A program made the translations under genes and the position numbers. A stretch of 64,000 nucleotides of DNA from contig NZ_JACHJN010000005.1 in the NCBI RefSeq assembly GCF_014203665.1, positions 496,001 to 560,000 on the forward strand, in the 5' to 3' direction. Shown piece by piece: positions 31,888 to 39,949 of the stretch. Within the stretch, counting starts at the first letter, position 1, and the number at the start of each line of letters is the position of its first letter. The stretch comes from Saccharothrix tamanrassetensis (lineage in GTDB: Bacteria; Actinomycetota; Actinomycetes; Mycobacteriales; Pseudonocardiaceae). Below the pieces are notes generated by a model. It saw nothing but the letters and a program-made list of their open reading frames with translations, was not told the origin of the DNA and searched no databases.

Positions 31888-32624
31888 TCGACGTCGACGG
31901 CAAGGTGGCGTTCCTGACCGGCGCCGCCGAAGGGCTCGGCCGGGAGATCGCCCGCGAACTCGTCGCGGCCGGGATGCGCGTGGCGCTGATGGACGTGCAG
32001 GGCGAGAAGCTGGCCGCGCTGACCGGGGAGTTGCGCGCGGCGGGCGCGGACGTCCTGCCGCTCGTGGTCGACCTGGCCGACCCGGTGGCCACGCGCGCCG
32101 TGACGGAGACGGCACTGGCGCACTACGGCCCACCCAGGGCGTTGATCCACAACGCCGCCGTGCTCAAGGAGGTGTCCATGCTGGACGTCACCTTCGAGGA
32201 CTGGCGGCGCGAGATCGACATCATCCTCGGCGCGGCGTACGTGCTCACCAGGACCGTGTGGCCGCACATGGTCGCCGCACGCGACGGGAGCATCGTGTTC
32301 CTGTCCTCCGGGTCGGCGCTGTCCGGGTTCGTCAAGGAGACCGCGTACACCCCCGGCAAGCACGCGCAGGAAGGCCTGATGAAGGTGCTCGCCCTGGAGG
32401 GCCGCGAGCACAACGTCGCGGTGAACACCATGTCCACCGGGCGACCCATCGACACCCCCATGTCCGATTCCCACTACACCGAGCAGATGCGGGTCGGGAT
32501 CGTGCCGCCCTCGCGGCTCGCGCCCGCGTTCGCGTTCCTGGCCGGGATCGACGCGGACTTCGCCACCGGCCACCGGTTCAACGCCTTCCAGGTGTCCGAG
32601 GCGATCCGGGTGACCCGCGGATGA
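31884..32624 (+). CDS. Short-chain dehydrogenase, second of a duplicated pair
   Basis: A 246-residue classical SDR from the GTG at 31884 (GTGA overlap). It has an intact LTGAAEGLG cofactor loop, an IHNAAV structural motif, Ser in FLSSGSALSGF and Tyr-x3-Lys in YTPGKHAQEGL. It is a paralogue of the preceding gene with a 114-base stretch near the 3' end (32502-32615) that differs at only five positions from the first copy. It would oxidise or reduce a hydroxyl/keto group of the pathway intermediate in the cytoplasm. Its substrate is unknown, and together with the first copy it frames the RidA gene. Confidence 0.9.
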   Translation: MIDVDGKVAFLTGAAEGLGREIARELVAAGMRVALMDVQGEKLAALTGELRAAGADVLPLVVDLADPVATRAVTETALAHYGPPRALIHNAAVLKEVSMLDVTFEDWRREIDIILGAAYVLTRTVWPHMVAARDGSIVFLSSGSALSGFVKETAYTPGKHAQEGLMKVLALEGREHNVAVNTMSTGRPIDTPMSDSHYTEQMRVGIVPPSRLAPAFAFLAGIDADFATGHRFNAFQVSEAIRVTRG

Positions 32625-32986
32625 TCCCGCCCGCTGGCCACTACCGGCCGTTCGTGCGCGCGGGGGACACCGTCTACGTGTCCGGTCAGGTGCCTCGCCT
32701 GCCCGACGGCTCCTACCGGCCCGCCGACGTGGCCACCGAGACCGCGCTCGCCCTGCGCAACCTCTCGGCGGTCGTCGAGGCGGCCGGCGGCGGCCCCACC
32801 TGCGTGGTGAAGGTGACCGCCTACCTCGCCGACGCCGCGGACTTCCCCGAGTTCGACCGCGCCTACGCCGCCCACTTCGGCCGGTGGAAACCGGCGCGCA
32901 CGACGGTCGTCGCCGGCCTGCGGTCGGTCAAGGTCGAGGTGGACGCCGTGCTGCACCTTCCCGCCACCGGCGGTGACAGCGGGTGA
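32621..32986 (+). CDS. ridA: RidA/YjgF-family enamine/imine deaminase
   Basis: A 121-residue protein from the ATG at 32621, overlapping the SDR stop by four bases. It matches the RidA/YER057c/UK114 fold: VRAGDTVYVSGQVPRLPDG, LRNLSAVVEAAGG, VVKVTAYLAD, FGRWKPARTTVVAGL with the conserved Arg of the imine pocket, and VKVEVDAVLHLP with the acidic C-terminal strand. RidA hydrolyses 2-imino and enamine intermediates released by PLP enzymes. In this operon it fits the aminotransferase at 22255. It is likely a homotrimer in the cytoplasm. Confidence 0.93.
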   Translation: MIPPAGHYRPFVRAGDTVYVSGQVPRLPDGSYRPADVATETALALRNLSAVVEAAGGGPTCVVKVTAYLADAADFPEFDRAYAAHFGRWKPARTTVVAGLRSVKVEVDAVLHLPATGGDSG

Positions 32987-33060
32987 CAATGGTGGCGCGT
33001 GGGACGTGTCGTGCCAGGATGTCGGCGGTGACCGGACACCGGGAGTGAGGTGACGCCAGG

Positions 33061-33975
33061 GTGCTGACGGTGAGCCTGGCGGGGTTGCGCGCGATCGAGG
33101 CCCTCGCCATCCACGGTTCGATGACGGCCGCCGCCAGCGCGCTCGGCTACACCCCCTCGGCGATCTCCCAGCAGATCGCCAGGCTGAGCCGGGACGTGCA
33201 CCAGCAGCTGGTGGAGCACCAGGCGGGCCGGACCACGCTGACCCCGGCCGGCCGCGTCCTGGCCGAGTCGGCCAGCCGGATCGTCATCGAGCTGGAGAGC
33301 ATGAGCGCCGAACTCCAGGCGCACAGCGAGACGGTCACCGGGACGCTGACCATCGCCGCGTTCCCCACCGCCACCCGCGGCGTGCTGCCCTCCGCGACGG
33401 AGGACCTGACGCGGACGTGGTCCGACCTGTCGCTGCGGCTGATCGAGGTCGACTCGCACCGCGCGGTGGAACTGGTCGCCCGCGGCACGGCGGACCTGGC
33501 CGTGGCGCACGACTGGACGGCGATCCCGCTGACCCTGCCGGAGGGCCTGCAGGCCCGGCACCTCGGCAACGACCTGTCCGACGTGCTCGCCCACCACGCC
33601 CACCCGCTGGTCGGGCGGACGTCGGTGGACCTGGACGAGCTGCGCGCCGAGCGGTGGCTCTACGAACCCAACTCGGTGGCGCACGACTTCCTGCTCAACG
33701 CCTTCCAGCACACCCCGAACCCGACCAGGTTCACCCACATCGTCAGCGAGTACGCCAGCCAGATCGAACTGGTCGGCACCGGCCTCGGCCTGGCCCTGGT
33801 ACCCCGCATGGGTCGAGGGCCGCTCCCGCCATCGGTGCGCGTGCTGCCCGTGACCTCCCCGCCGGTGCGCCGCATCTACGGCGTCTGGCGCACACCGACC
33901 GGCCGCCGCCCTGCCCTGACCGCAGCCCTCGGAGTGCTCGAAGCGGTGTGCGCGAGGCTGGAGCACGACACCTGA
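33061..33975 (+). CDS. LysR-family transcriptional regulator
   Basis: A 304-residue regulator from the GTG at 33061. The N-terminal winged helix has LRAIEALAIHGSMTAAASALGYTPSAISQQIARLSRDV, with TPAGRVLAESA after it, typical of LysR proteins. The effector domain (about 92-300) has LTIAAFPTATRGVLPSA and ends in IYGVWRTPTGRRPALTAALGVLEAV. It follows RidA by 74 bases on the same strand and probably controls the deacylase or transporter operons from the A/T-rich region at 29957-30207. It may act as activator, with the GntR regulator acting as repressor. The direction of control is not shown by sequence. Confidence 0.9.
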   Translation: MLTVSLAGLRAIEALAIHGSMTAAASALGYTPSAISQQIARLSRDVHQQLVEHQAGRTTLTPAGRVLAESASRIVIELESMSAELQAHSETVTGTLTIAAFPTATRGVLPSATEDLTRTWSDLSLRLIEVDSHRAVELVARGTADLAVAHDWTAIPLTLPEGLQARHLGNDLSDVLAHHAHPLVGRTSVDLDELRAERWLYEPNSVAHDFLLNAFQHTPNPTRFTHIVSEYASQIELVGTGLGLALVPRMGRGPLPPSVRVLPVTSPPVRRIYGVWRTPTGRRPALTAALGVLEAVCARLEHDT

Positions 33976-33997
33976 CACCCCGGCGCCGAGAGCTGGA

Positions 33998-34396
33998 TCA
34001 GGGGATCGTGATGCTCCACACCTGCTCGTCCATGGGCTGCCCGCCGGCGTAGCCGCTCTTCTGCCCGGGGTCCAACGTGAAGCGTTTCCCCTTGCAATCC
34101 GGGTTCCGGTGGAAAGTGATCCTCTTGTCGGTGCGGTTGTACACCGACCGCCCCGCCCACGGCAGATTGTGGCAGCGGCGCTCGTTCTGGTGCTTCGCCC
34201 ATTGATTACCCTTGCCGAGAGGCTGCGAATAGGCGCACACGTGCTTGTCCGGACAGTTCTTGTAATCCCGTTCCGAGAACGCTGTCTCCTCACCGACCGG
34301 CGTCGGGGTGGTGTGCGCATGAGCGGCGGGAGCGAAGATGGCAGCCGCAGCGGCCACGGGCACGACCAAAGCCAGGCGGAGTGAGCCGAATGTCAT
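33998..34396 (-). CDS. Secreted peptidase-inhibitor-like (I36/SMPI-type) protein
   Basis: A 132-residue protein with a signal peptide ending in Ala-His-Ala (mature start about residue 28, also a His). The mature part has NCPDKHVCAYSQPLG followed by RRCHNLPWAGRSVYN and FHRNPDCKGKRFTLDPGQ: four Cys in a beta/gamma-crystallin-like pattern seen in the peptidase inhibitor family I36 of Streptomyces (SMPI). Family members inhibit extracellular metalloproteases or are just secreted crystallin-like proteins. The gene converges on the LysR gene with only a 22-base gap. Confidence 0.75.
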   Translation of the reverse strand: MTFGSLRLALVVPVAAAAAIFAPAAHAHTTPTPVGEETAFSERDYKNCPDKHVCAYSQPLGKGNQWAKHQNERRCHNLPWAGRSVYNRTDKRITFHRNPDCKGKRFTLDPGQKSGYAGGQPMDEQVWSITIP

Positions 34397-34738
34397 CACC
34401 AGGACTTCCCTTCCGAGCGGTGGAAGCGGACCTCGGGGCTGTCGAACCCCGGCGGACACCGTGTCTACTACCTGCTCCCCGGCCTCGCCGACCAGCGCGG
34501 ACGTCGATCATCGCGATCCGAAGCGGCGTGTGACGACTCCTGCCACCCGAAGCCGCGACACCCCCTACGGTGGTGCCCACACCGCGCTTGTGGGGGATGG
34601 CTCCGTCGCACCTCCGAACCACCTTCGCCACAAGGGGGAACACGTCACCTCGGCAGGTTGAAATCCGATGCGGTTCGTTGTCCGTCCACCCGCTCGGGTA
34701 CATCTCCAAATCTTGTGTTGCCGATCGGCGAGGCCTTG
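34397..34738. other. Divergent intergenic region
   Basis: This 342-base gap separates divergent secreted-protein genes. Seven-base inverted arms CTTGTGG (34587-34593) and CCACAAG (34628-34634) lie 34 bases apart and may be a regulatory or RNA stem. In-frame TTG/ATG codons upstream of 34739 extend the plus-strand frame, but no ribosome binding site supports them. I see no additional gene. Confidence 0.35.
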
Positions 34739-35773
34739 ATGCCATCCTTGGCCGTTCCGGGAAGACGACGGCTGGAGGCGATGAGATTGATCTTCGGAGG
34801 CAAGCGGACAGGTGGGGAAGCGCGTTCTGGTCGGTTCCGCCGACTTTCCACGAAGGCCATCGCTTCAGCGCTGGCCGTCACGGTCTGTTCGAGCGTGACG
34901 GCCGCGTCCTCGGTCAACGCCGAAGTCGGCGACGAAAGACGATCCGTCTACGCCATAGCGCACGGCGTGAACAATTACGAGTCGCTGGACCGTGCTCTCG
35001 CGGCCGGTGCCAACGGGATCGAGACGGATATCTGCGCCAACACCGCGGAACCCGGTATGGCACCGTGGTACGTGGCGCACGACTGCGACGGGCCGCGGGG
35101 CAAGCCGAGCACGTTCGACATGTTCACGAGACTCGCCGGCTTGCCGGTGGGGCACCGGCCGCTGTTGGTGTGGCTGGACATCAAGACCCCGGACGCCTGC
35201 GCGCACGCCAGGGACCTGTGCTCCACCCGGGGCCTCGCCGACCAGGCGAAACTGCTCACCCGGCGAAACATCCAGGTCCTCTACGACCTGACCGGCGAGG
35301 ACTACGAGAAGAACAAGCCGACTCTCGGCGGTCCCGGGTACGCCAACCTCAAATCGACGATCAACGCCCAGGACCACAACGGGGTTCCCCTGGAAGGTGT
35401 CGGTTTCTGGGGTGACACGGAGACCGCGTTGAAGGTGTTCGGGGACGCCGGGGTTCCGCCGGGGCAACGGGCGCTCGAAGTCGGCGACTGCGGCAGCATC
35501 CACAGCGACGAAGTCGAGCGTGACGTCGACAGCGGAGTGGCAGAACGCGACAAACAAGCGCCCGTCGAGCCGCAACTCGCCGCGGTACTGGTCTGGACTA
35601 TGTACACCCAAGGTATCGAGGAGTGCGACAACGTCCTCGACAGGATCGACGGCATCATCGCCGGGCACCACAACTTCGGCCAAGACGAGCGGGATGCGGC
35701 CACGCTCAAGTCGGTCACGGAAACCGGCGGCACCGATCTGGCACAGGAGGGCCACCGCTTGTTCCGCAAGTAG
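34739..35773 (+). CDS. Secreted sphingomyelinase-D/phospholipase-D-like phosphodiesterase (GDPD-like fold)
   Basis: A 344-residue protein with an Arg-rich N-region and signal peptide (about 33-61, ending Val-Asn-Ala). The barrel has the residues of sphingomyelinase D/SicTox enzymes in order: His75 in YAIAHGVNNY, Glu95 and Asp97 in ANGIETDIC, His114 in YVAHDCDG and Asp147 in VWLDIKTP. The two His are the acid/base pair and Glu/Asp/Asp bind Mg2+. Spider and Corynebacterium relatives transfer the choline head group, forming cyclic ceramide phosphate. Actinomycete relatives also act on lysophospholipids. No partner gene is in operon. The start is uncertain; ATG 34739 is chosen, and ATG 34781 is possible. 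It would be secreted. Confidence 0.8.
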   Translation: MPSLAVPGRRRLEAMRLIFGGKRTGGEARSGRFRRLSTKAIASALAVTVCSSVTAASSVNAEVGDERRSVYAIAHGVNNYESLDRALAAGANGIETDICANTAEPGMAPWYVAHDCDGPRGKPSTFDMFTRLAGLPVGHRPLLVWLDIKTPDACAHARDLCSTRGLADQAKLLTRRNIQVLYDLTGEDYEKNKPTLGGPGYANLKSTINAQDHNGVPLEGVGFWGDTETALKVFGDAGVPPGQRALEVGDCGSIHSDEVERDVDSGVAERDKQAPVEPQLAAVLVWTMYTQGIEECDNVLDRIDGIIAGHHNFGQDERDAATLKSVTETGGTDLAQEGHRLFRK

Positions 35774-35951
35774 CAGGGCGTGGTCGCGCCCCGTCGTGCT
35801 ACGGGTGACAGGACGGGAAACCGGGCGGCTGTGGGCGCTCGCCCGGTCCCGTCGCGGCTCGCCGGACACGGCGCGGTCGGTCCGCCGCCGTGGGAGGCCT
35901 GAGGCGCATCCCCATCGGCGACTGACTACAGACCGGTGAGATGAGATATCG

Positions 35952-35969
35952 GGTGACAAGGGGGTCACC
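35952..35969 (+). promoter_or_regulatory. Inverted repeat upstream of wrbA
   Basis: GGTGAC (35952-35957) and GTCACC (35964-35969) flank a six-base centre, 76 bases before the wrbA ATG. The size and spacing suit an operator; no regulator can be assigned. Confidence 0.35.
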
Positions 35970-36045
35970 GAGGAGTGATCCGCATATGCAGGTCGGCGCT
36001 TCGCGGGTACAGACAGGGTTGATCGTCAACACTCCGGGAGAACCG

Positions 36046-36660
36046 ATGTCCGACGTGAAGACCGCTGTCGTCTACTACTCCGCCACCGGCAGCGTGTACG
36101 CGATGGCCGAGGCCGCCGCCAAGGCGGCCGAGGCGGCGGGAGCCGAAGTCCGGCTGCGCAAGGTCCGCGAGCTGGCGCCGGAAGAGGCCATTGCCAGTAA
36201 CCAGGGCTGGGCCGCCCACGCCAAGCAGACCCAGGACGTCCCCGAAGCCGCCCTGGACGACCTGAGGTGGGCCGACCTGCTGATCTTCGGCGCGCCCACC
36301 CGCTTCGGGATGCCGGCGGCACAGCTCAAGCAGTTCCTGGACACCACCGGACCGCTGTGGGCGCAGGGCGAGCTGGTCGACAAGGTGGCCACGTCGTTCA
36401 CCTCGGCGGCCACCGCGCACGGCGGTCAGGAGACCACCATCACCGCCCTGAACCACACCTTCTACCACTGGGGCTGCATCATCGTGCCGCCCGGCTACGC
36501 CGACCCGATCCAGTTCCAGGCCGGCAACCCCTACGGTTCCAGCCACGTCTCCGACAACGGTCAGACCCCGCCCGGACAGGTCGAGCTGGACGCGGTGGCG
36601 TTCCAGGCCCGACGCGCCGTGGGAATCGCCCGCGCGCTGAAGTCCGGCCGCACGGCGTAG
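36046..36660 (+). CDS. wrbA: NAD(P)H:quinone oxidoreductase (WrbA family)
   Basis: A 204-residue flavoprotein from the ATG at 36046 (GGGAG five bases upstream). WrbA hallmarks are the FMN phosphate loop VVYYSATGSVYAMA, DLLIFGAPTRFGMPAAQLKQFLD, TSAATAHGGQETTI, the HWGCIIVPPGYADP stretch and a GSSHVSDNGQTPP loop. The enzyme reduces quinones by two electrons, avoiding semiquinone radicals, and is often stress-induced. It is a single gene between the phosphodiesterase and the lectin. The tetramer and FMN use are inferred from the family. Confidence 0.95.
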   Translation: MSDVKTAVVYYSATGSVYAMAEAAAKAAEAAGAEVRLRKVRELAPEEAIASNQGWAAHAKQTQDVPEAALDDLRWADLLIFGAPTRFGMPAAQLKQFLDTTGPLWAQGELVDKVATSFTSAATAHGGQETTITALNHTFYHWGCIIVPPGYADPIQFQAGNPYGSSHVSDNGQTPPGQVELDAVAFQARRAVGIARALKSGRTA

Positions 36661-36784
36661 CCGATCCGTCCGGTCCGGTTCGCGTGACCTCGGCGGTCAG
36701 CGGGCGCTCAACGCGCGTTCAGCGGTGGTTGCCACGCTCCGACTGCTCGGCACGGTCGTGATCGAACCGATCAGAGGGGTGGCA

Positions 36785-37378
36785 ATGGAATTCCTGAGGC
36801 GGAACGAAAGGTCGTGGAGGTCGAACAAGTACCTGGCCGGCGTCGTCGGTGTCCTCCTGGTTGTCACGTCCGCACTGGCAGGAGCCCCGGCCCAGGCCGA
36901 CACCCAGGCCCGGACCGGCACCCAGGCGGCGGAGTACTACTCCATCTTCAACCGGCTGGGCGGGAAGTGCCTGGACGCCGACGTGCACAACCTGAGCAGG
37001 AACGGCGCCAAGGTCCAGCTGTGGCAGTGCAACAACCAGAACCAACAGCGCTGGTTCCTGCAGCCCGCCGGGCCGGACAAGGGAACCTACCGGGACTACA
37101 CCATCACCACGTTCAGCCATGACTACCGCAAATGCCTGGACGCGCACCTGCCCGACGCCGGCAAGAACGGCGGAAGGGTGCAGATCTGGACCTGCAACGG
37201 CAGCCCACAGCAGAAGTGGACCTTCTTCTACTCCAGTCGAACGCTGGTGAACCACGTCGCGTTCAAGTGCCTCGACGCGGATACCCACAGCATCAACCGG
37301 AACGGCACCAAGGTCCAGCTCTGGGGTTGCAACGGTCTCGACCAGCAAGTGTGGACGCCATACTTCCCACCGAAATGA
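36785..37378 (+). CDS. Secreted ricin-type beta-trefoil lectin protein
   Basis: A 197-residue protein from the ATG at 36785 (AGGGG five bases upstream) with a long signal peptide (cleavage near Ala-Gln-Ala, about residue 38). The mature part consists of one ricin B-type trefoil with three repeats, each having a KCLDA-type strand and a Q-x-W turn: KCLDADVHN to QQRWF, KCLDAHLPD to QQKWTF, and KCLDADTHS to QQVWTP. Each repeat keeps the Asp and Asn/Gln used for galactose or xylan binding. There is no catalytic domain, so it would be a secreted carbohydrate-binding protein. A strong bidirectional terminator follows. Confidence 0.9.
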   Translation: MEFLRRNERSWRSNKYLAGVVGVLLVVTSALAGAPAQADTQARTGTQAAEYYSIFNRLGGKCLDADVHNLSRNGAKVQLWQCNNQNQQRWFLQPAGPDKGTYRDYTITTFSHDYRKCLDAHLPDAGKNGGRVQIWTCNGSPQQKWTFFYSSRTLVNHVAFKCLDADTHSINRNGTKVQLWGCNGLDQQVWTPYFPPK

Positions 37379-37405
37379 GCTGTCCGGTCGAATGACGAGC
37401 GCCAC

Positions 37406-37430
37406 GGGCCCCGCGACACCCGCGGGGCCC
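37406..37430. terminator. Bidirectional terminator
   Basis: GGGCCCCGCG (37406-37415) pairs perfectly with CGCGGGGCCC (37421-37430) across ACACC. It lies between the convergent lectin and serine-hydrolase genes. Confidence 0.85.
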
Positions 37431-37499
37431 GCCGCACAGTTCGGCACGCCGCGCACGATCGGCCCACCTGGTGACCTTGCCGCCGCCACGGCCGCGGCC

Positions 37500-38723
37500 T
37501 CAGCCGAGGCAGGAGCGGACGGCTGCGGACAGGTCGGCCGCGCGCGGGTCGTCGGGGCGGAAGTTCCAGAGGTTGGTGACGTAGCCGAAGCCGACACCGG
37601 CATCGGGGTCGGCGAAGCCGATCGACCCGCCGGAGCCGGGGTGGCCGAAGGACCCCGGTCCGACCATCGGCATCGGCGGGCAGGCCCGCCAGAAGCCGAG
37701 CGACATGTTGAACGAGCGGTCGGCCGGGATGTGCAGCCCCGGCGGCAGGCCGTGCATGGGCGTCTTGTCGGTCTGGATCTCCGTCATCCGCTCGACCGTC
37801 GTCGGGTTGAGCAGCCGCACTCCGTCGACGTCGCTGACGGTCGCCGCGTACATCCGTGCGATCGAGTGCGCGTCGGCGATCATGTTCGCGGCCGGGAACT
37901 CGGCCGCGCGCCAGGCGCGCGTGGTGAAGTACGCGGTCGAGCTGTCCAGGGCGCCGCCGAGTTCGCCGGCGCGGGCCTGGACCGAGTCGGCGCCCCACAC
38001 GGCTTCAACCCAGGCGGTGACCGTGTCCGCGTCGAGCCCGGTCGCCTTGATCATTCCGGCGAGCAGCTCCTCCACGCTGAACGGGGCGGCGTAGTGGATG
38101 CGGGAGAGGCGGTCCTCGTGTTCTTCGGGCAGTCCGATCCAGGCGCTGAGTCCGAGCGGGGCGGCGACCTCGTCGGCGAAGAACGTGCCGAGGGACTTGC
38201 CGGTGATCCGGCGCACGACCTCGCCGACGAGGTATCCGTAGGTGACGCTGTGGTAGACGTGTTCGGTGCCGGGCCGCCACAGCGGCTTCTGCGCTTCGAG
38301 CGCACGGATGACGGGATCCCAGGCGCACGCCTGCTCGAAGGTCAGCGGTCCGTCGACGATCGGCAGACCGACCTGGTGGGACAGCAGCCAGCGCACCGGG
38401 ATCCCCTCCTTGCCTGCCGCGCCGAACTCCGGCCAGTACCGGGTCACCGGGGCGTCGAGGTCCAGCTCGCCGCGCTGGACCAGCATGTGGGCGCAGATCG
38501 CGGCGGCGCCCTTGGTCGTGGAGGCGACCTGGACGATCGTGTCGTCGCACCACGGCCGACCGGCCTCGCGGTCGGCCGAGCCGTCCCACAGGTCGACCAC
38601 GGGCCGGCCGCCCACGTAGACGCTGCACGCCGCGCCGACCTCGCCGTCGCCCTCGAAGTTCCGGCGGAACACGTCGGCGACCTTGCCCCAGCCCTGCTCG
38701 ACCTGTTCGGAGGTGACGTTCAT
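37500..38723 (-). CDS. Serine hydrolase, class C beta-lactamase / esterase EstB type
   Basis: A 407-residue protein from the ATG at 38723. The Ser-x-x-Lys catalytic pair is Ser68-Lys71 in VASTTKGAA, and the Tyr motif is Tyr-His-Ser (HVYHSVTYGYLVGEVVRR, about 166-172). The late Gly-rich strand GSFGHPGSGGSIGFADP is where class C enzymes have the KTG/HTG box, and here HPG. There is no signal peptide, which points to an intracellular esterase or amidase of the EstB group, rather than a secreted beta-lactamase. It is downstream of a DUF4097-like gene, 37 bases apart, probably one operon. Substrate unknown. Confidence 0.88.
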   Translation of the reverse strand: MNVTSEQVEQGWGKVADVFRRNFEGDGEVGAACSVYVGGRPVVDLWDGSADREAGRPWCDDTIVQVASTTKGAAAICAHMLVQRGELDLDAPVTRYWPEFGAAGKEGIPVRWLLSHQVGLPIVDGPLTFEQACAWDPVIRALEAQKPLWRPGTEHVYHSVTYGYLVGEVVRRITGKSLGTFFADEVAAPLGLSAWIGLPEEHEDRLSRIHYAAPFSVEELLAGMIKATGLDADTVTAWVEAVWGADSVQARAGELGGALDSSTAYFTTRAWRAAEFPAANMIADAHSIARMYAATVSDVDGVRLLNPTTVERMTEIQTDKTPMHGLPPGLHIPADRSFNMSLGFWRACPPMPMVGPGSFGHPGSGGSIGFADPDAGVGFGYVTNLWNFRPDDPRAADLSAAVRSCLG

Positions 38724-38760
38724 CGTGGTGGTCCTTTCTCGGAGATCGGGAAGTGGGGAC

Positions 38761-39588
38761 TCAGGCAGTCGCGCGGTGGATGACGATGTCGTCGAGGCGG
38801 GTGCGGGCGTAGACCTTGACGGTGTCGGCGAGGTCGTCCCGCGCGGGCAGGGTGTTGCGCACGACGCCCTTGGTGCTGTCGGCGTCCACCTCGGCGGTGG
38901 TGCCCTCGCCGATGCCGATCTCGATGCCGCCGGAGGCGTTGGCGAGCTCGGCGTGGCCGCGCGTGACGCGGCCGATGCGGATGGGGCAGCCGGCGGCTCG
39001 GGCGGTGAGGTCGCCGTCGGCGCGGTCGATGGTGAAACTGCCGTTGGAGCCGCCGAGGGCGACGTCGGAGCGGGCGTGGCCGATCCAGACCTTCCCGGTC
39101 GTGCCCTGGTACCGGACGGTGCCCTCCACCTCGCCGATGCGCAGCCCGGCAGCGCCGCCGTCGATGTCGACGGTTCCGGCGACGTGCGCGGTCTCGACAC
39201 CGCCGTCGCCGAGGTTGCCGCGCAGGGAGGCGACGCGGTCGAGCCGGACCTGGCCCGAGACGGTGTTGAGGTCGCAGTCGCCGAGCGGGCCGGTGGCGTG
39301 CACGTCGGACCAGGCGGTGTCGAGGACCAGCTTGGACCCGGCCGGCAGCTCGATCGTGATGGCGACCGAACCGGTCTTGGCGCCGGACTTGGTCGTCTTG
39401 ATCGACAGTTCGCCGCCGGCGAAGCCGACCTCGGTGTTCTGGGCGACCTTGACGTCGGTCTTGTTCGCGCTGTCGACGGGCTCGACGTGCACCACGGTGT
39501 CGGAGCGCTCGCCGGCGGTGACCCGGACCCGGGCGCCGGCGGTGGTCAGCGTGGCCGTGATCGGGTTCGGCGTGGCGAAAGCAGGCAT
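38761..39588 (-). CDS. DUF4097-like beta-helix repeat protein
   Basis: A 275-residue protein from the ATG at 39588 (GGGGAGA upstream). After the first 60 residues it is made of short beta-strand repeats (DLNTVSGQVRLDRV, GVETAHVAGTVDIDG, GLRIGEVEGTVRYQG, KVWIGHARSDVALG, SFTIDRADGDLTAR), the pattern of the DUF4097 'putative adhesin' parallel beta-helix. No signal peptide or membrane anchor is seen, so its location is probably cytoplasmic. It is the first gene of a two-gene operon with the serine hydrolase and divergent from the SARP regulator. Function is unknown. Confidence 0.8.
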   Translation of the reverse strand: MPAFATPNPITATLTTAGARVRVTAGERSDTVVHVEPVDSANKTDVKVAQNTEVGFAGGELSIKTTKSGAKTGSVAITIELPAGSKLVLDTAWSDVHATGPLGDCDLNTVSGQVRLDRVASLRGNLGDGGVETAHVAGTVDIDGGAAGLRIGEVEGTVRYQGTTGKVWIGHARSDVALGGSNGSFTIDRADGDLTARAAGCPIRIGRVTRGHAELANASGGIEIGIGEGTTAEVDADSTKGVVRNTLPARDDLADTVKVYARTRLDDIVIHRATA

Positions 39589-39802
39589 GACCGGTCTCCC
39601 CTCGGTAGTGGCTCGACCGCGATCGCCGAGCCGTTCACTGGGGACCACGATCATCGGTCGCCCTGACACCGAGCAGTCACCGCTCTGACATCGCCCATGA
39701 CACGAGGTCCGGTGCGGAAGTCGCCGTCGCAGCTCCGCCCGCAAGTCGAACCGGGTCGTTGCCTCCTCGGCCTCCGTGAAGCCCAACAGGGGCAATTGGT
39801 CG

Positions 39803-39819
39803 CCCTGCTTCAAGCAGGG
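39803..39819 (+). promoter_or_regulatory. 17-bp perfect inverted repeat before the SARP gene
   Basis: CCCTGCTTCAAGCAGGG is an 8+1+8 perfect inverted repeat in the 361-base divergent region (39589-39949). It lies about 130 bases upstream of the regulator's start and about 215 bases upstream of the DUF4097 gene. It suits a dimeric repressor or an auto-regulatory site. The remaining region holds no recognisable gene. Confidence 0.5.
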
Positions 39820-39949
39820 TTGGCGGGTGTCGCGTTCGTACTGTGCAGCGGCCTCGGAGCACCGATCGACGGGCCCGATCGTGTGAACCGCTCGCGGAGT
39901 TCCGGTGTGCTCCCGCTCGGGGCGCTATTTCTTGGAGGAGGCGGAGGTG

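Noticed and set aside
39905..39949. Upstream GTG at 39905 as the start of the SARP gene
   Set aside because: The 15 extra residues are unlike the family, and the GGAGG ribosome binding sites lie downstream of it, before 39950/39956.
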